A program made the translations under genes and the position numbers. Source: Hymenobacter edaphi (GTDB taxonomy: Bacteria > Bacteroidota > Bacteroidia > Cytophagales > Hymenobacteraceae). Taken from it: 64,000 nt of DNA. The notes below the pieces were generated by a model, which was not told the origin of the DNA, did no database searches, and was given only the letters and a program-made list of their open reading frames with translations. Positions 25,729-33,656 of this stretch are shown piece after piece. The stretch lies in contig NZ_QHKM01000001.1 of assembly GCF_003258365.1 (NCBI RefSeq), forward strand, positions 558,001 to 622,000. The letters are read 5' to 3'. The first letter of the stretch is position 1, and every line of letters starts with the position of its first letter.

Positions 25729-27359
25729 AGTCACGCGAGCAGGAATACCGGGAGTTGTTTATGGCCGAGGCCCTGGAGGCCTACGACGCCATGAGCCAGC
25801 ACATGTCGGTGCTGGAAAAGCGGCCGGGCGACGAGGGCGCACTCAACGAAGTGTTCCGCCTGCTCCACAACCTGAAGGCCAACGCCCGCGCCATGGGCCA
25901 CGACGCCATCGGGGAAGTGGCCCACCGCATGGAAACCATCTTCGGGCAGATCCGCAGCAAGGAGCGGCCCTTCGCCGGCTCGATGGTGCCCGTGCTCTTC
26001 AGCGGCATCGACGTGCTGGGCGGCATGATCCGGGCCGTGGGTGCCAACCTGCCGCTGACCGAAAACGTCCCGCTCGTTGAGAACCTGGACCGCGTTATCG
26101 AGGGCGAGGAGCCGGTGCTGGTGGACGACGAATCGGGCACCGAGGAGGATGCTACCCGCAAGCTGGAGCTGTCGGACCTGGTCTACATCCCGATCAAGAA
26201 GCTCGACCACCTGCTCAACCTCGTCGGGGAGTTGATTATCGACCGGGACCGGGTGCTGACGCTGGCCCAGGAAATCGGCGACACCACGCTGCAGAGCGTG
26301 ACGGCCCACCTCAGCCGCCTGGCCGACGACCTGCAGTACTCGGTAATGGACGCCCGCCTGGTGGGCGTGGGCACGCTGTTCAACAAGTTCCCCCGGGTGG
26401 TGCGCGACGTGGCCACCGCCGAGCAGAAGCAAGTGGAGCTGACCATCAGCGGGCAGGACATTCAGATCGACCGCAACATCCTGCAGATCATCACCGATTC
26501 GCTGCTGCACCTGGTGCGCAACGCCATCGGCCACGGCATCGAAACGCCGCAGGAGCGCCTGAAGGCGGGCAAGCCGGAAGTCGGGCAACTCACGCTGTCG
26601 GCCCAGACCGACCGCGACAACGTGCTGATCCGCATCAGCGACGACGGCCGCGGCGTGGATGCGGAGCGCGTGCGCCGCAAGGCCGTGGAGCGCGGGCTGC
26701 TCTCGCGCGAGGCGGCGGCCCGCCTCAACGAAGCGGAGGTCCACAACCTGCTCTTCGAAGCGGGCTTTTCGACGGCCGAGCAAGTAACCGAAATTTCGGG
26801 CCGTGGCGTGGGCCTCGACGTGGTAAAGCTGGCCATCGATTCGCTCGGCGGGCAGCTGCGCGTGGACTCCCGGCTGGGCCAGGGCACCACCTTTACGCTG
26901 GTGCTGCCCACCTCCATTGCCGTGAAGGGCGCCCTGCTCTTCGAACTGGACGGCCACCCGTACGCCCTGCCGCTGATGCACACCGACTCGGTGGTGTCGT
27001 TGCGGCCCGAGAAGCTGCACGTGGTGGGCGGCACGCTGCTGGCCAAGGTGCTGGCCGAGAACATTCCGGTGGTGCGCCTGGCCGACCTGCTGGCCGACAA
27101 CGACGACGCGCTGCCGCCGGCCAACCGCGCCGCACTGCTGGGCCCCCAGGACATCATCATCACCAATTACAACGGCCGCAAGTTAGGCCTGATTGTCGAC
27201 CGGTTTCTGCGCCAGCAGGATATCGTCATCAAACCCGTCAGCCAGCCGCTCGATATGATCGATCTGTTTGGCGGTGTTACCTTGCTCGGCAGCGGGCAGG
27301 TGTGCCTGGTACTCGATGTGCCGGCTATTACGCGCCTGTTCTTATCCCGCCGCCCATGA
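25725..27359 (+). CDS. cheA: CheA histidine kinase (P2-less)
   Basis: 544 residues, shorter than E. coli CheA (654). P1/Hpt has the phospho-His at residue 48 in FRLLHNLKANARAMG. There is no room for a P2 docking domain: an acidic linker (about 120-145) leads directly to P3 (KLDHLLNLVGELIIDRD). The P4 ATPase shows HLVRNAIGHGIE, where the usual Asp before His is Gly, then DDGRGVD and GRGVGLDVVK. P5, a CheW-like domain, occupies roughly 405-544. It starts within the cheB stop (ATGA), which indicates translational coupling. It should phosphorylate the CheY encoded two genes upstream. Confidence 0.93.
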   Translation: MKSREQEYRELFMAEALEAYDAMSQHMSVLEKRPGDEGALNEVFRLLHNLKANARAMGHDAIGEVAHRMETIFGQIRSKERPFAGSMVPVLFSGIDVLGGMIRAVGANLPLTENVPLVENLDRVIEGEEPVLVDDESGTEEDATRKLELSDLVYIPIKKLDHLLNLVGELIIDRDRVLTLAQEIGDTTLQSVTAHLSRLADDLQYSVMDARLVGVGTLFNKFPRVVRDVATAEQKQVELTISGQDIQIDRNILQIITDSLLHLVRNAIGHGIETPQERLKAGKPEVGQLTLSAQTDRDNVLIRISDDGRGVDAERVRRKAVERGLLSREAAARLNEAEVHNLLFEAGFSTAEQVTEISGRGVGLDVVKLAIDSLGGQLRVDSRLGQGTTFTLVLPTSIAVKGALLFELDGHPYALPLMHTDSVVSLRPEKLHVVGGTLLAKVLAENIPVVRLADLLADNDDALPPANRAALLGPQDIIITNYNGRKLGLIVDRFLRQQDIVIKPVSQPLDMIDLFGGVTLLGSGQVCLVLDVPAITRLFLSRRP

Positions 27360-27424
27360 AATTCGTACTGCCAACCCCCCAGGGTCGCCGCCGCGTTGCC
27401 GCCGCCGGCCTGCTTTTAACCTAA
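27356..27424 (+). CDS. Possible 22-residue peptide overlapping the cheA stop
   Basis: ATG at 27356 overlaps the cheA TGA (ATGA) and reads MKFVLPTPQG, then an Arg/Ala-rich stretch to TAA at 27422-27424, 9 nt before cheC. It could couple translation between cheA and cheC; there is no evidence for a functional peptide. Confidence 0.2.
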   Translation: MKFVLPTPQGRRRVAAAGLLLT

Positions 27425-27433
27425 GCCACCCGT

Positions 27434-28072
27434 ATGGACCTGCTCATGAATGATCTGGAACGGGATATTATCCGCGAAATCCTGAATATTGGATTGGCGC
27501 GGGCCGCCGACTCGTTTGCAGCCATTGCCCAGGAACGGGTGCTGCTGGAAGTGCCCAGCCTGGAGCTGGTGCGTGCCGGCGACATTCTCAAGCTCATCAG
27601 CAGCTACCAAAGCAGCCACGTGGCCATTCAGTCCGACATCAAGGGCGACTTCAACGGCACCACGCTGATGTTCTTCTCCGGCCAGCACGTGCAGCGCCTC
27701 TCCAAGGTGTGCCTGCGCATGGACGTAAGCGACGACCTGCAGATCAACGAAATGCAGGAGTCCTTGCTGCTGGAAATCAGCAACATCATCACCGGTGCCC
27801 TGGTTACGCAGCTGGCCAACATCCTGAAGGCCAAGATCTACGGGGCCCCGCCGCGCGCCGCCACCCACGGCAACCTGGCCCACTCGCTCGACAGCCTGCT
27901 GGAAACGCACCCGAAGATGCAGCCGCTGATTTTCTCGGTTATCACGCAGTTCTCCGACCAGAACAGCAACGTGGAGCTGCCGCTGATGCTCTTCTTCGAC
28001 CGCGAAACCTTCGACAAGATTCTGACCATCATCCGCACCTACGACCTGCCCGGCAACGGCCTGCCCGCCTAG
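27434..28072 (+). CDS. cheC: CheC/CheX-type phosphatase
   Basis: 212 residues. CheC-family proteins dephosphorylate CheY-P. Both copies of the ExxN active-site signature can be read: REILNIGLARAADSF near residue 14 and LLEISNIITGALVTQL near residue 115. CheC normally partners with the deamidase CheD, which is not present here. It is the last gene of the operon, followed by a REP-like element. A CheX- or FliY-like role is the alternative. Confidence 0.8.
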   Translation: MDLLMNDLERDIIREILNIGLARAADSFAAIAQERVLLEVPSLELVRAGDILKLISSYQSSHVAIQSDIKGDFNGTTLMFFSGQHVQRLSKVCLRMDVSDDLQINEMQESLLLEISNIITGALVTQLANILKAKIYGAPPRAATHGNLAHSLDSLLETHPKMQPLIFSVITQFSDQNSNVELPLMLFFDRETFDKILTIIRTYDLPGNGLPA

Positions 28073-28103
28073 CCCCCGGCCGGGTGCCCGGAAACCGTGA
28101 AAT

Positions 28104-28215
28104 GTCGTCTGTCATCCTGAGCATAGCGAAGGACCTTACCACGTCTGAACAATAGTCGTCACCACGATATGTTCACGCTTGATAAGGTCCTTCCTTCGTC
28201 AGGACGACAGACGAC
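28104..28215. repeat. REP-like element, family C
   Basis: Ends GTCGTCTGTCATCCTGA and TCAGGACGACAGACGAC are near-perfect reverse complements. Internal arms AAGGACCTTA and ATAAGGTCCTT also pair. It lies between cheC and the agmatinase-like gene. Confidence 0.75.
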
Positions 28216-28286
28216 TTCTAATTCTGCCTGACCTTTCGAACCGCTTTTCAGTTCGTTTCTCCTCCGACTTCATTCTCCCTTTCTTC

Positions 28287-29384
28287 ATGCACGACCCGAT
28301 TGTACTTGCGCTGCAGCAGAAAATAGCCAATTTCGACCCCAACGCCGTCGGTGACACGTCCGGCGGCCTGTTCGGCCTGCCCTTCACCCCCGAGGAAGCC
28401 CAGGTGGTGGTGGTGCCCGTGCCGTGGGAAGTGACCGTGTCGTACCGCGCCGGCACGGCCCAGGGCCCGGCGGCTATTGCCGAGGCTTCGGCTCAGGTCG
28501 ACCTCTACGACCCGGACCTGCCCGACGCCTGGAAGCTGGGCCTGGCCATGGAGGCGGTGGACGAAAAGTGGGAGGCCGAAAGCCGGGAGCTGCGCGAGCT
28601 GGCCGAAGGCTACATCGGCTGGCTGGAAGACGGCCAGCCCGCCGAATCGGCCAAGAAATTTGCCAACGTGACGGGCAAAGTCACCGAGCGGGGCGAGGCG
28701 CTGCTGAAGTGGCTCAAGGCCAAAACCGGCGCCTACCTCGACGCGGGCAAGGCCGTGGTGGTGCTCGGCGGTGACCACAGCACGCCGCTGGGCTACCTGC
28801 ACGCGCTGGCCGCGCGCCACGAGGAATTCGGCATTCTGCAGATCGACGCGCACTGCGACCTGCGCGTGGCCTACGAGGGTTTCCAGTACTCGCACGCCAG
28901 TATTATGTACAACGCGCTGCAGCTGCCGCAGGTGAAGAAGCTGGTGCAGGTGGGCATCCGCGACCTGTGCCAGCAGGAGGCCGACGTCATTGCTCAGTCG
29001 GGCGGGCGCGTGGTGATGTTCCACCACCGCTTTCTGCGCGAGGGCATGTACGAGAAGAAGTCGTGGAAAAAGCAGTGCGGCAAAATCATTGCCCAGCTGC
29101 CCCAGAAGGTGTATTTGAGCTTCGACATCGACGGGCTGGACCCCAAGCTGTGCCCCGGCACCGGCACCCCGGTGCCCGGCGGGCTGGAGTTCGAGGAGGC
29201 GCTGTACCTGATCCGGGCCGTGGTGCGCTCGGGCCGCCAGATCATCGGCTGCGACCTGAACGAAGTGGCCCCCGGCGACACCGACTGGAACGGCAACGTG
29301 GGCGCCCGCCTGCTCTACCAGATGGCCAACTGGATGGCCGTGTCGCAGGGCCGGCTCACGGCCAACGGGGTCACGGAAGCCTAA
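28287..29384 (+). CDS. Arginase/agmatinase/formiminoglutamase-family ureohydrolase
   Basis: 365 residues from the ATG at 28287. The family hydrolyses guanidino groups (agmatine, arginine, guanidinobutyrate or formiminoglutamate) using two Mn ions. Metal-binding motifs are visible: GGDHSTPLG, DAHCDLR and SFDIDGLDP. VPWEVTVSYRAGTAQGP near the start is typical of agmatinases. A ~60-residue insertion between about 75 and 145 (acidic, WEAESRELRELAEG) is longer than in E. coli SpeB and typical of Bacteroidota homologues. The exact substrate cannot be read from sequence. Confidence 0.88.
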   Translation: MHDPIVLALQQKIANFDPNAVGDTSGGLFGLPFTPEEAQVVVVPVPWEVTVSYRAGTAQGPAAIAEASAQVDLYDPDLPDAWKLGLAMEAVDEKWEAESRELRELAEGYIGWLEDGQPAESAKKFANVTGKVTERGEALLKWLKAKTGAYLDAGKAVVVLGGDHSTPLGYLHALAARHEEFGILQIDAHCDLRVAYEGFQYSHASIMYNALQLPQVKKLVQVGIRDLCQQEADVIAQSGGRVVMFHHRFLREGMYEKKSWKKQCGKIIAQLPQKVYLSFDIDGLDPKLCPGTGTPVPGGLEFEEALYLIRAVVRSGRQIIGCDLNEVAPGDTDWNGNVGARLLYQMANWMAVSQGRLTANGVTEA

Positions 29385-29416
29385 GCGCAGCCAAGCATAG
29401 ACTTTTGCGTATAGTT

Positions 29417-29455
29417 GCCCGTCGGTTCACTGCTGAGCCGGCGGGCTTCTTTTTT
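29417..29455 (+). terminator. Terminator after the ureohydrolase gene
   Basis: Stem GCCCGTCGGTTCA/TGAGCCGGCGGGC (13 positions, wobble included), then TTCTTTTTT. Confidence 0.75.
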
Positions 29456-29480
29456 CTCCTCCTTCCAAACCCTTCCCTGT

Positions 29481-29816
29481 ATGGGCTTCATTCTGAAATT
29501 CATCCTCAGCGCCATCCTGGCCTACGTGCTGACGAAGGTGCTGCCCGGCGCCCACCTCGGCGGCTTCACCGACGCGCTGCTGCTGGTGCTGGTGCTCGGC
29601 ATCCTGAACGCGGTGGTCAAGCCGATTCTGAAAATCCTGGGCTTTCCCATCACCGTGCTCACGCTGGGCCTGTTCCTGCTCGTTATCAATGCCGTCATCG
29701 TGCTGCTGGCCGACTGGCTGCTGCCCGGCTTCAAGGTCGACGGCTTTTTCTACGCCCTCATCTTCAGCATCGTGCTGACCTTGGTAACGTCGGTGGTCGA
29801 CATGATTGTCGACTAA
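29481..29816 (+). CDS. Phage-holin-superfamily (YvlD-like) small membrane protein
   Basis: 111 residues with four hydrophobic segments (about 3-20, 31-45, 57-75, 87-108). The motif NAVVKPILKILGFPITVLTLGLF, here abbreviated to its VVKPIL and FPIT cores, is characteristic of the YvlD/phage holin family 4 group. Despite the name, chromosomal members like this one are not phage lysis genes; their function is unknown. The start at 29481 places the first helix at the N-terminus. A strong terminator follows. Confidence 0.85.
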   Translation: MGFILKFILSAILAYVLTKVLPGAHLGGFTDALLLVLVLGILNAVVKPILKILGFPITVLTLGLFLLVINAVIVLLADWLLPGFKVDGFFYALIFSIVLTLVTSVVDMIVD

Positions 29817-29837
29817 GCCGCGGGCGGAACCGAAACC

Positions 29838-29875
29838 AAAAAGCCCGGCGCCGTGGAGGTGCCGGGCTTTTTTTG
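29838..29875. terminator. Bidirectional terminator
   Basis: AAGCCCGGC/GCCGGGCTT stem flanked by A and T runs between convergent genes. Confidence 0.8.
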
Positions 29876-29890
29876 TGCGCCGCCGATAGG

Positions 29891-30772
29891 CTACGGCTGC
29901 AAGGCCAGGCGCCGCTGGCGCCAGCGCCGAATCAGCCAGAACAGCACGCCGCCGACCAGCAGCAGCGGCCAGAGCGACACCAACCCGATGCACAGCCCGG
30001 TGACCAGCTGCCAGCCGTCGTAAAAGGCCTCGACCACGCGGCTGCCGAAGGAAATAACCGGCGCGTCGGGCGCGGGCAGGGCCAAGGGCTGGTAGAGCTT
30101 CAGGGTGATGGTGGAGTAGGCTACCTGGTCGCTGAGGGCCTTGAAGCGGCTTTCCGCCGACTCGATTTCCTCGCGCACCTGCCCGATTTTGGCCTCGATT
30201 TCCAGCACCTCGCTCACCTTTTTGGCCTGGCTCAGCAGCCCGATGTAGCGCTGCTCCAGGGCGCGCTTGGTGCGCAGGCGGGCCGCCACGTCGGCGTGCT
30301 CGGCCGTCACGTCCTCCGAGGTCAGGGCCTTGCGCTCCACGGTACCGAGGGTGGACAGGCCCGCGAGCAAAGTGGTAAACCGCTCGGGCCGCACGCGGAT
30401 GGTCATTTCCTGCCGCCACGCGTCGTCGGAGCGGGTTTGGGCGGCGGAGCCCACCCAGCTGCCGCTACGCCGCACGATGCTGTCGACACGAGCCGCCGCG
30501 CGGGGCAGGTTGCGGACTTTGATGTCGACGTCGGCCTTGTAGATCAGCTGCCGGGCCGTGGGGCTGACGGGCACGGCGACCGGGCCGCTGTTGCCGTCGG
30601 CCAGGGCATCGGCCTGCTCTGCTTCGGCGGCCCCGGCAACCGCCGCGTATTCCACGGCCGGGGCCTCCAGCATCACGGCCTGATCGGCTACGGCGGGCGC
30701 CGCTTCCTTATCGTTGCTGCAAGCGCCCAGCAACAACCCCAACCCCACCAGAATTCCAAGTAGTTTATGCAT
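29891..30772 (-). CDS. DUF4349 lipoprotein
   Basis: 293 residues from the ATG at 30772. Lipoprotein signal MHKLLGILVGLGLLLGAC with the lipobox cysteine at 18. A low-complexity Ala/Glu region follows, then the DUF4349 domain: ARQLIYKADVDIKVRN, SGSWVGSA, VRPERFTTLLAGLSTLG and the coiled-coil LEIEAKIGQVREEIES, followed by YSTITLKLYQP. A C-terminal membrane helix (about 262-285) and an RRWRQRR basic end complete it. DUF4349 proteins are envelope proteins of unknown function; the helix plus lipid anchor could bridge two attachment points. Confidence 0.85.
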   Translation of the reverse strand: MHKLLGILVGLGLLLGACSNDKEAAPAVADQAVMLEAPAVEYAAVAGAAEAEQADALADGNSGPVAVPVSPTARQLIYKADVDIKVRNLPRAAARVDSIVRRSGSWVGSAAQTRSDDAWRQEMTIRVRPERFTTLLAGLSTLGTVERKALTSEDVTAEHADVAARLRTKRALEQRYIGLLSQAKKVSEVLEIEAKIGQVREEIESAESRFKALSDQVAYSTITLKLYQPLALPAPDAPVISFGSRVVEAFYDGWQLVTGLCIGLVSLWPLLLVGGVLFWLIRRWRQRRLALQP

Positions 30773-30852
30773 GGCAATACATGGGTTTAGATGAATGTGG
30801 ACGGATAACGACGGGCGGCTAATTTCCTTTTGCGGCAGGGCTTGGGGCAACC

Positions 30853-30883
30853 AAAAAGCCCCGCCGGTGGGGGCGGGGCTTTG
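30853..30883 (-). terminator. Terminator after murA
   Basis: AAAGCCCCGCC/GGCGGGGCTTT stem with A/T runs, downstream of the murA stop. Confidence 0.75.
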
Positions 30884-30906
30884 GTTGTGCAGCGGTCTTC
30901 GGCGCC

Positions 30907-32217
30907 TTAGCCGACGCGCTTGATTTGCGCACCCAGGGCCTGCAGGCGGCCTTCGATGTTCTGGTAGCCGCGGTCAATCTGCTCGATGTTGAGAATCGTG
31001 CTCTTGCCCTCGGCCGAGAGGGCGGCAATCAGCAGGGCCACGCCGGCGCGGATGTCGGGCGAGGTCATGGTGATGCCGCGCAGGGCGTGGTGCTTGTCGA
31101 GGCCGATGACGATGGCGCGGTGCGGGTCGCAGAGGGTAATCTGCGCGCCCATGTCGATGAGCTTGTCGACGAAGAACAGGCGCGACTCAAACATCTTCTG
31201 GTGGACCAGCACGGTGCCCTTGGCCTGGGTGGCCACCACCAGCACGATGCTCAGCAGGTCGGGCGTGAAGCCGGGCCAGGTGTGGTCCGACACGGTCAGG
31301 ATGGAGCCGTCGAGGTAGGTGGCAATTTCGTAGCGGTCCTGGGCCGGCACGAAGATGTCGTCGCCGCGGAATTCCAGTTTGATGCCCAGCTTGCGGAAAG
31401 TGTCCGGAATCAACCCCAGCTCGGGGATGGAGCAGTCCTTGATGGTAATTTCGGAACCCGTCATGGCCGCGAGGCCAATGAAAGAGCCGATTTCAATCAT
31501 GTCGGGCAGCATGCGGTGCTCGGTGCCGCCGAGGGTTTTCACGCCCTCGATGACCAGCAGGTTGGAGCCGATGCCCTGGACGTTGGCGCCCATGCGCACC
31601 ATCATCTTGCAGAGCTGCTGCAGGTACGGCTCGCAGGCCGCGTTGTAGATGGTGGTGGTGCCTTCGGCCAGCACGGCGCCCATCACGATGTTGGCCGTGC
31701 CCGTCACCGAGGCTTCGTCCAGCAGCATGTACGCGCCGCGCAGCCCGTTGGGGGCCGACATGCGGTAGAACTCCGGGCCTTCCACTTTCAGGTCGGCGCC
31801 CAGCTTCTGCAGGCCCCAGAAGTGGGTGTCCAGCGGCCGGCGCCCGATTTTGTCGCCGCCGGGCTTGGGCAGCTGGCACTTGCCGAAGCGGGCCAGCATC
31901 GGGCCCAGAATCATCACCGAGCCGCGCAGCTCGCGCGCCTGCTTCACAAACTCGGGCGTGTCGAGGTAGTCGAGGTTGACGTCGTCGGCCTGGAAGCGGT
32001 AAGTGTCGGCCGAGAGGCGCTCCACCTTCACGCCCATGCTGCCGAGCAGCTCGATGAGCTTGTTGACGTCGCGGATGTCCGGAATGTTGGAGATGGTGAC
32101 GGGCTCCGCGGTCAGGAGCACGGCACAGAGGATTTGCAGGGCCTCGTTTTTGGCCCCTTGCGGCACGATGTTGCCGCGCAGCGGTTTCCCGCCGATTACT
32201 TCAAAAGCTGCTGCCAT
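30907..32217 (-). CDS. murA: UDP-N-acetylglucosamine 1-carboxyvinyltransferase (MurA)
   Basis: 436 residues; transfers enolpyruvate from PEP to UDP-GlcNAc, the first committed step of peptidoglycan synthesis in the cytosol. Typical segments: GGKPLRGNIVPQGAKNEALQ (substrate-binding Lys/Asn near 20), SGVxxTG-like ASVTGTANI, and the C-terminal DIRAGVALLIAAL and QIDRGYQNIEGRLQALGA. At the position of the E. coli active-site Cys115 (GGCTIGARP) this protein has Asp122 (GGDKIGRRP, codon GAC at 31854-31852). Cys-to-Asp MurA enzymes are active and known to be fosfomycin-insensitive in mycobacteria and chlamydiae. It follows the DUF4290 gene by 21 bp, so co-transcription is likely. Confidence 0.95.
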   Translation of the reverse strand: MAAAFEVIGGKPLRGNIVPQGAKNEALQILCAVLLTAEPVTISNIPDIRDVNKLIELLGSMGVKVERLSADTYRFQADDVNLDYLDTPEFVKQARELRGSVMILGPMLARFGKCQLPKPGGDKIGRRPLDTHFWGLQKLGADLKVEGPEFYRMSAPNGLRGAYMLLDEASVTGTANIVMGAVLAEGTTTIYNAACEPYLQQLCKMMVRMGANVQGIGSNLLVIEGVKTLGGTEHRMLPDMIEIGSFIGLAAMTGSEITIKDCSIPELGLIPDTFRKLGIKLEFRGDDIFVPAQDRYEIATYLDGSILTVSDHTWPGFTPDLLSIVLVVATQAKGTVLVHQKMFESRLFFVDKLIDMGAQITLCDPHRAIVIGLDKHHALRGITMTSPDIRAGVALLIAALSAEGKSTILNIEQIDRGYQNIEGRLQALGAQIKRVG

Positions 32218-32238
32218 TCTAGGTTGCGTGCCGCGCTA

Positions 32239-32961
32239 CTACTGCGGCGGTTGTTGCTGTTCACGGCCTCCTTTTTTGCCCCGGCGCTTGTCGCGGCGCT
32301 CCTGCTTGCCCCCGCCGCGGCGCTGCTCGCGCTCCTGGCGGGGCTGCGGCACCACGAAAGCACCCTGGCTGGCGCGGCTGCCGCCGCCCTGGCTGGCCGA
32401 GCCGGTCATGGTGTCGAAGCCGCCGGCCGCATCCACCTGGGCCTGGTCGAGCTGCAATTTGCCGCCCGACAGGTCTTTCAGGTGACGGATGATGGTCACG
32501 TCCTTGGGAATGTCCTTGCTGTGCATGCGGTGCAGGAACTTCATCACCCGCCCGATGCTGATGGCGGCCTGCTCGCGGGCCGTGGCGTCGTCGAGAGCCG
32601 CGGCTTTGGCTACCAGCTCCTCCACGTTTTTGCCGTAGGGGCGCAGCTTGGGGCCCTTGGTGGGGTAGCTGAGGCGCTCCGGCTTGTTGTTGAACTGCTC
32701 GAGGCCGGTGAGCGGGAAGGGAGCATCCACCTCCAGCTGGTTGCCGGTCATGGCGTAGAGGTGGTTCCAGAGCTTGTGCTGGTAGTCCTGCTGCTCCCGC
32801 ACGCCGGGATTCAGGCGGAACATAAGCTGCACAATCTGGTGGGCGCGCTTGGTGCGCTCGGCGCGGTCGTCCAGCGTGAGCAGCGTCTGGGCCAGCTGGT
32901 AAGTGTTCTGGCCGTATTCGCGCACCAGCAGTTGGAGCTGCGGGGGGAGGGTATCAATCAT
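32239..32961 (-). CDS. DUF4290 protein
   Basis: 240 residues from the ATG at 32961; longer versions reach back through a repeat element and are unlikely. The DUF4290 family is Bacteroidota-specific and of unknown function. Recognisable segments: LLVREYGQNTYQLAQTLL, HQIVQLMFRLNP, HKLWNHLYAMTGN and LRPYGKNVEELV. The last ~60 residues are a low-complexity basic tail (QERRDKRRGKKGG), suggesting nucleic-acid or ribosome association (inference). It precedes murA by 21 bp. A TATATTTA near-consensus -7 box is at 33074-33067, next to the left inverted repeat of the DUF559 unit. Confidence 0.8.
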   Translation of the reverse strand: MIDTLPPQLQLLVREYGQNTYQLAQTLLTLDDRAERTKRAHQIVQLMFRLNPGVREQQDYQHKLWNHLYAMTGNQLEVDAPFPLTGLEQFNNKPERLSYPTKGPKLRPYGKNVEELVAKAAALDDATAREQAAISIGRVMKFLHRMHSKDIPKDVTIIRHLKDLSGGKLQLDQAQVDAAGGFDTMTGSASQGGGSRASQGAFVVPQPRQEREQRRGGGKQERRDKRRGKKGGREQQQPPQ

Positions 32962-33152
32962 TGCTTGGTCAGGAAAGGAATTCGGCGGCGCGGATTCTTG
33001 CATCCGGACAGGAGGGAAGGCCAGCCGAGGGTGCCGAGCAGGTAATGGCTCGACGGTTTGAAGCGCTAAATATACGGCAGTTGGGCGGACCTCACCCCCC
33101 GGCCCCCTCTCCTTAGGGAGAGGGGGAGCCACGGCGGCGCGGAATTGCTTGC

Positions 33153-33557
33153 TCAACGACTATTTAGCTGTTCGCGGATACGTTGCAGGACGGTTTCGGT
33201 TTGGGTCAGTACTTCGTTGTTTGGGAAGCGGATAACCTGAAAACCGCGTTTCTCCAACTCGATGGTGCGGTTCTGGTCGTATTCCGCTTGGTTGGGTTCG
33301 TTGTGAACTTCGCCATCTACTTCCACAACCAGCCAAGCGGTCAAGCAAACGAAATCAACAATGAACGAGCCGATAGCGTGCTGACGGCGAAACCGAAGGC
33401 CCAACTGCCCACCACGTAGAGCTTGCCACAAGTGGTTTTCTGCCTTGGTAGAGGTGTGCCGATGCTGCTGCGCAAGTCCTTTTAGAATACGCCACCGATT
33501 TACATCGGTCGTAAAAACGTGCTCCTGCGTTGATAAAAAATGATTCTGCTCTTCCAT
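33153..33557 (-). CDS. DUF559 endonuclease-domain protein
   Basis: 134 residues from the ATG at 33557, chosen because a perfect TAGGTTTG -7 box at 33601-33594 lies downstream of the alternative ATG at 33611. DUF559 (Vsr-like, PD-(D/E)XK fold) signatures: TSTKAENHLWQALRGGQLGLRFRRQH in spirit (core: AENHLWQALR), IGSFIVDFVC, LVVEVDGEVHN, and ELEKRGFQVIRFPNNEV. Predicted catalytic acids are the Asp of FIVDF and the Glu of VVEVDG. Such proteins occur widely as single genes and their substrates are unknown. It sits in an inverted-repeat unit inserted between pcrA and the DUF4290 gene. Confidence 0.85.
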   Translation of the reverse strand: MEEQNHFLSTQEHVFTTDVNRWRILKGLAQQHRHTSTKAENHLWQALRGGQLGLRFRRQHAIGSFIVDFVCLTAWLVVEVDGEVHNEPNQAEYDQNRTIELEKRGFQVIRFPNNEVLTQTETVLQRIREQLNSR

Positions 33558-33593
33558 AACAGAAAGTAGCAGGAAACCAGCAGTATTCAGTGT

Positions 33594-33601
33594 CAAACCT
33601 A
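33594..33601 (-). promoter_or_regulatory. -7 box of the DUF559 gene
   Basis: Perfect TAGGTTTG on the minus strand inside the inverted-repeat unit, 37 nt upstream of the ATG at 33557. Confidence 0.5.
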
Positions 33602-33656
33602 ACAGAAACATAGAACGCTCCCCCTCTCCCTAAGGAGAGGGGGCCGGGGGGTGAGG

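Noticed and set aside
27356-27424. Confident small-protein gene between cheA and cheC
   Set aside because: The ATGA overlap is suggestive, but 22 low-complexity residues with no conservation evidence do not support a firm call; it is listed only at low confidence.
29481-29816. Prophage holin
   Set aside because: The family name includes holin, but no phage genes flank it and chromosomal YvlD-like members are not lysis proteins.
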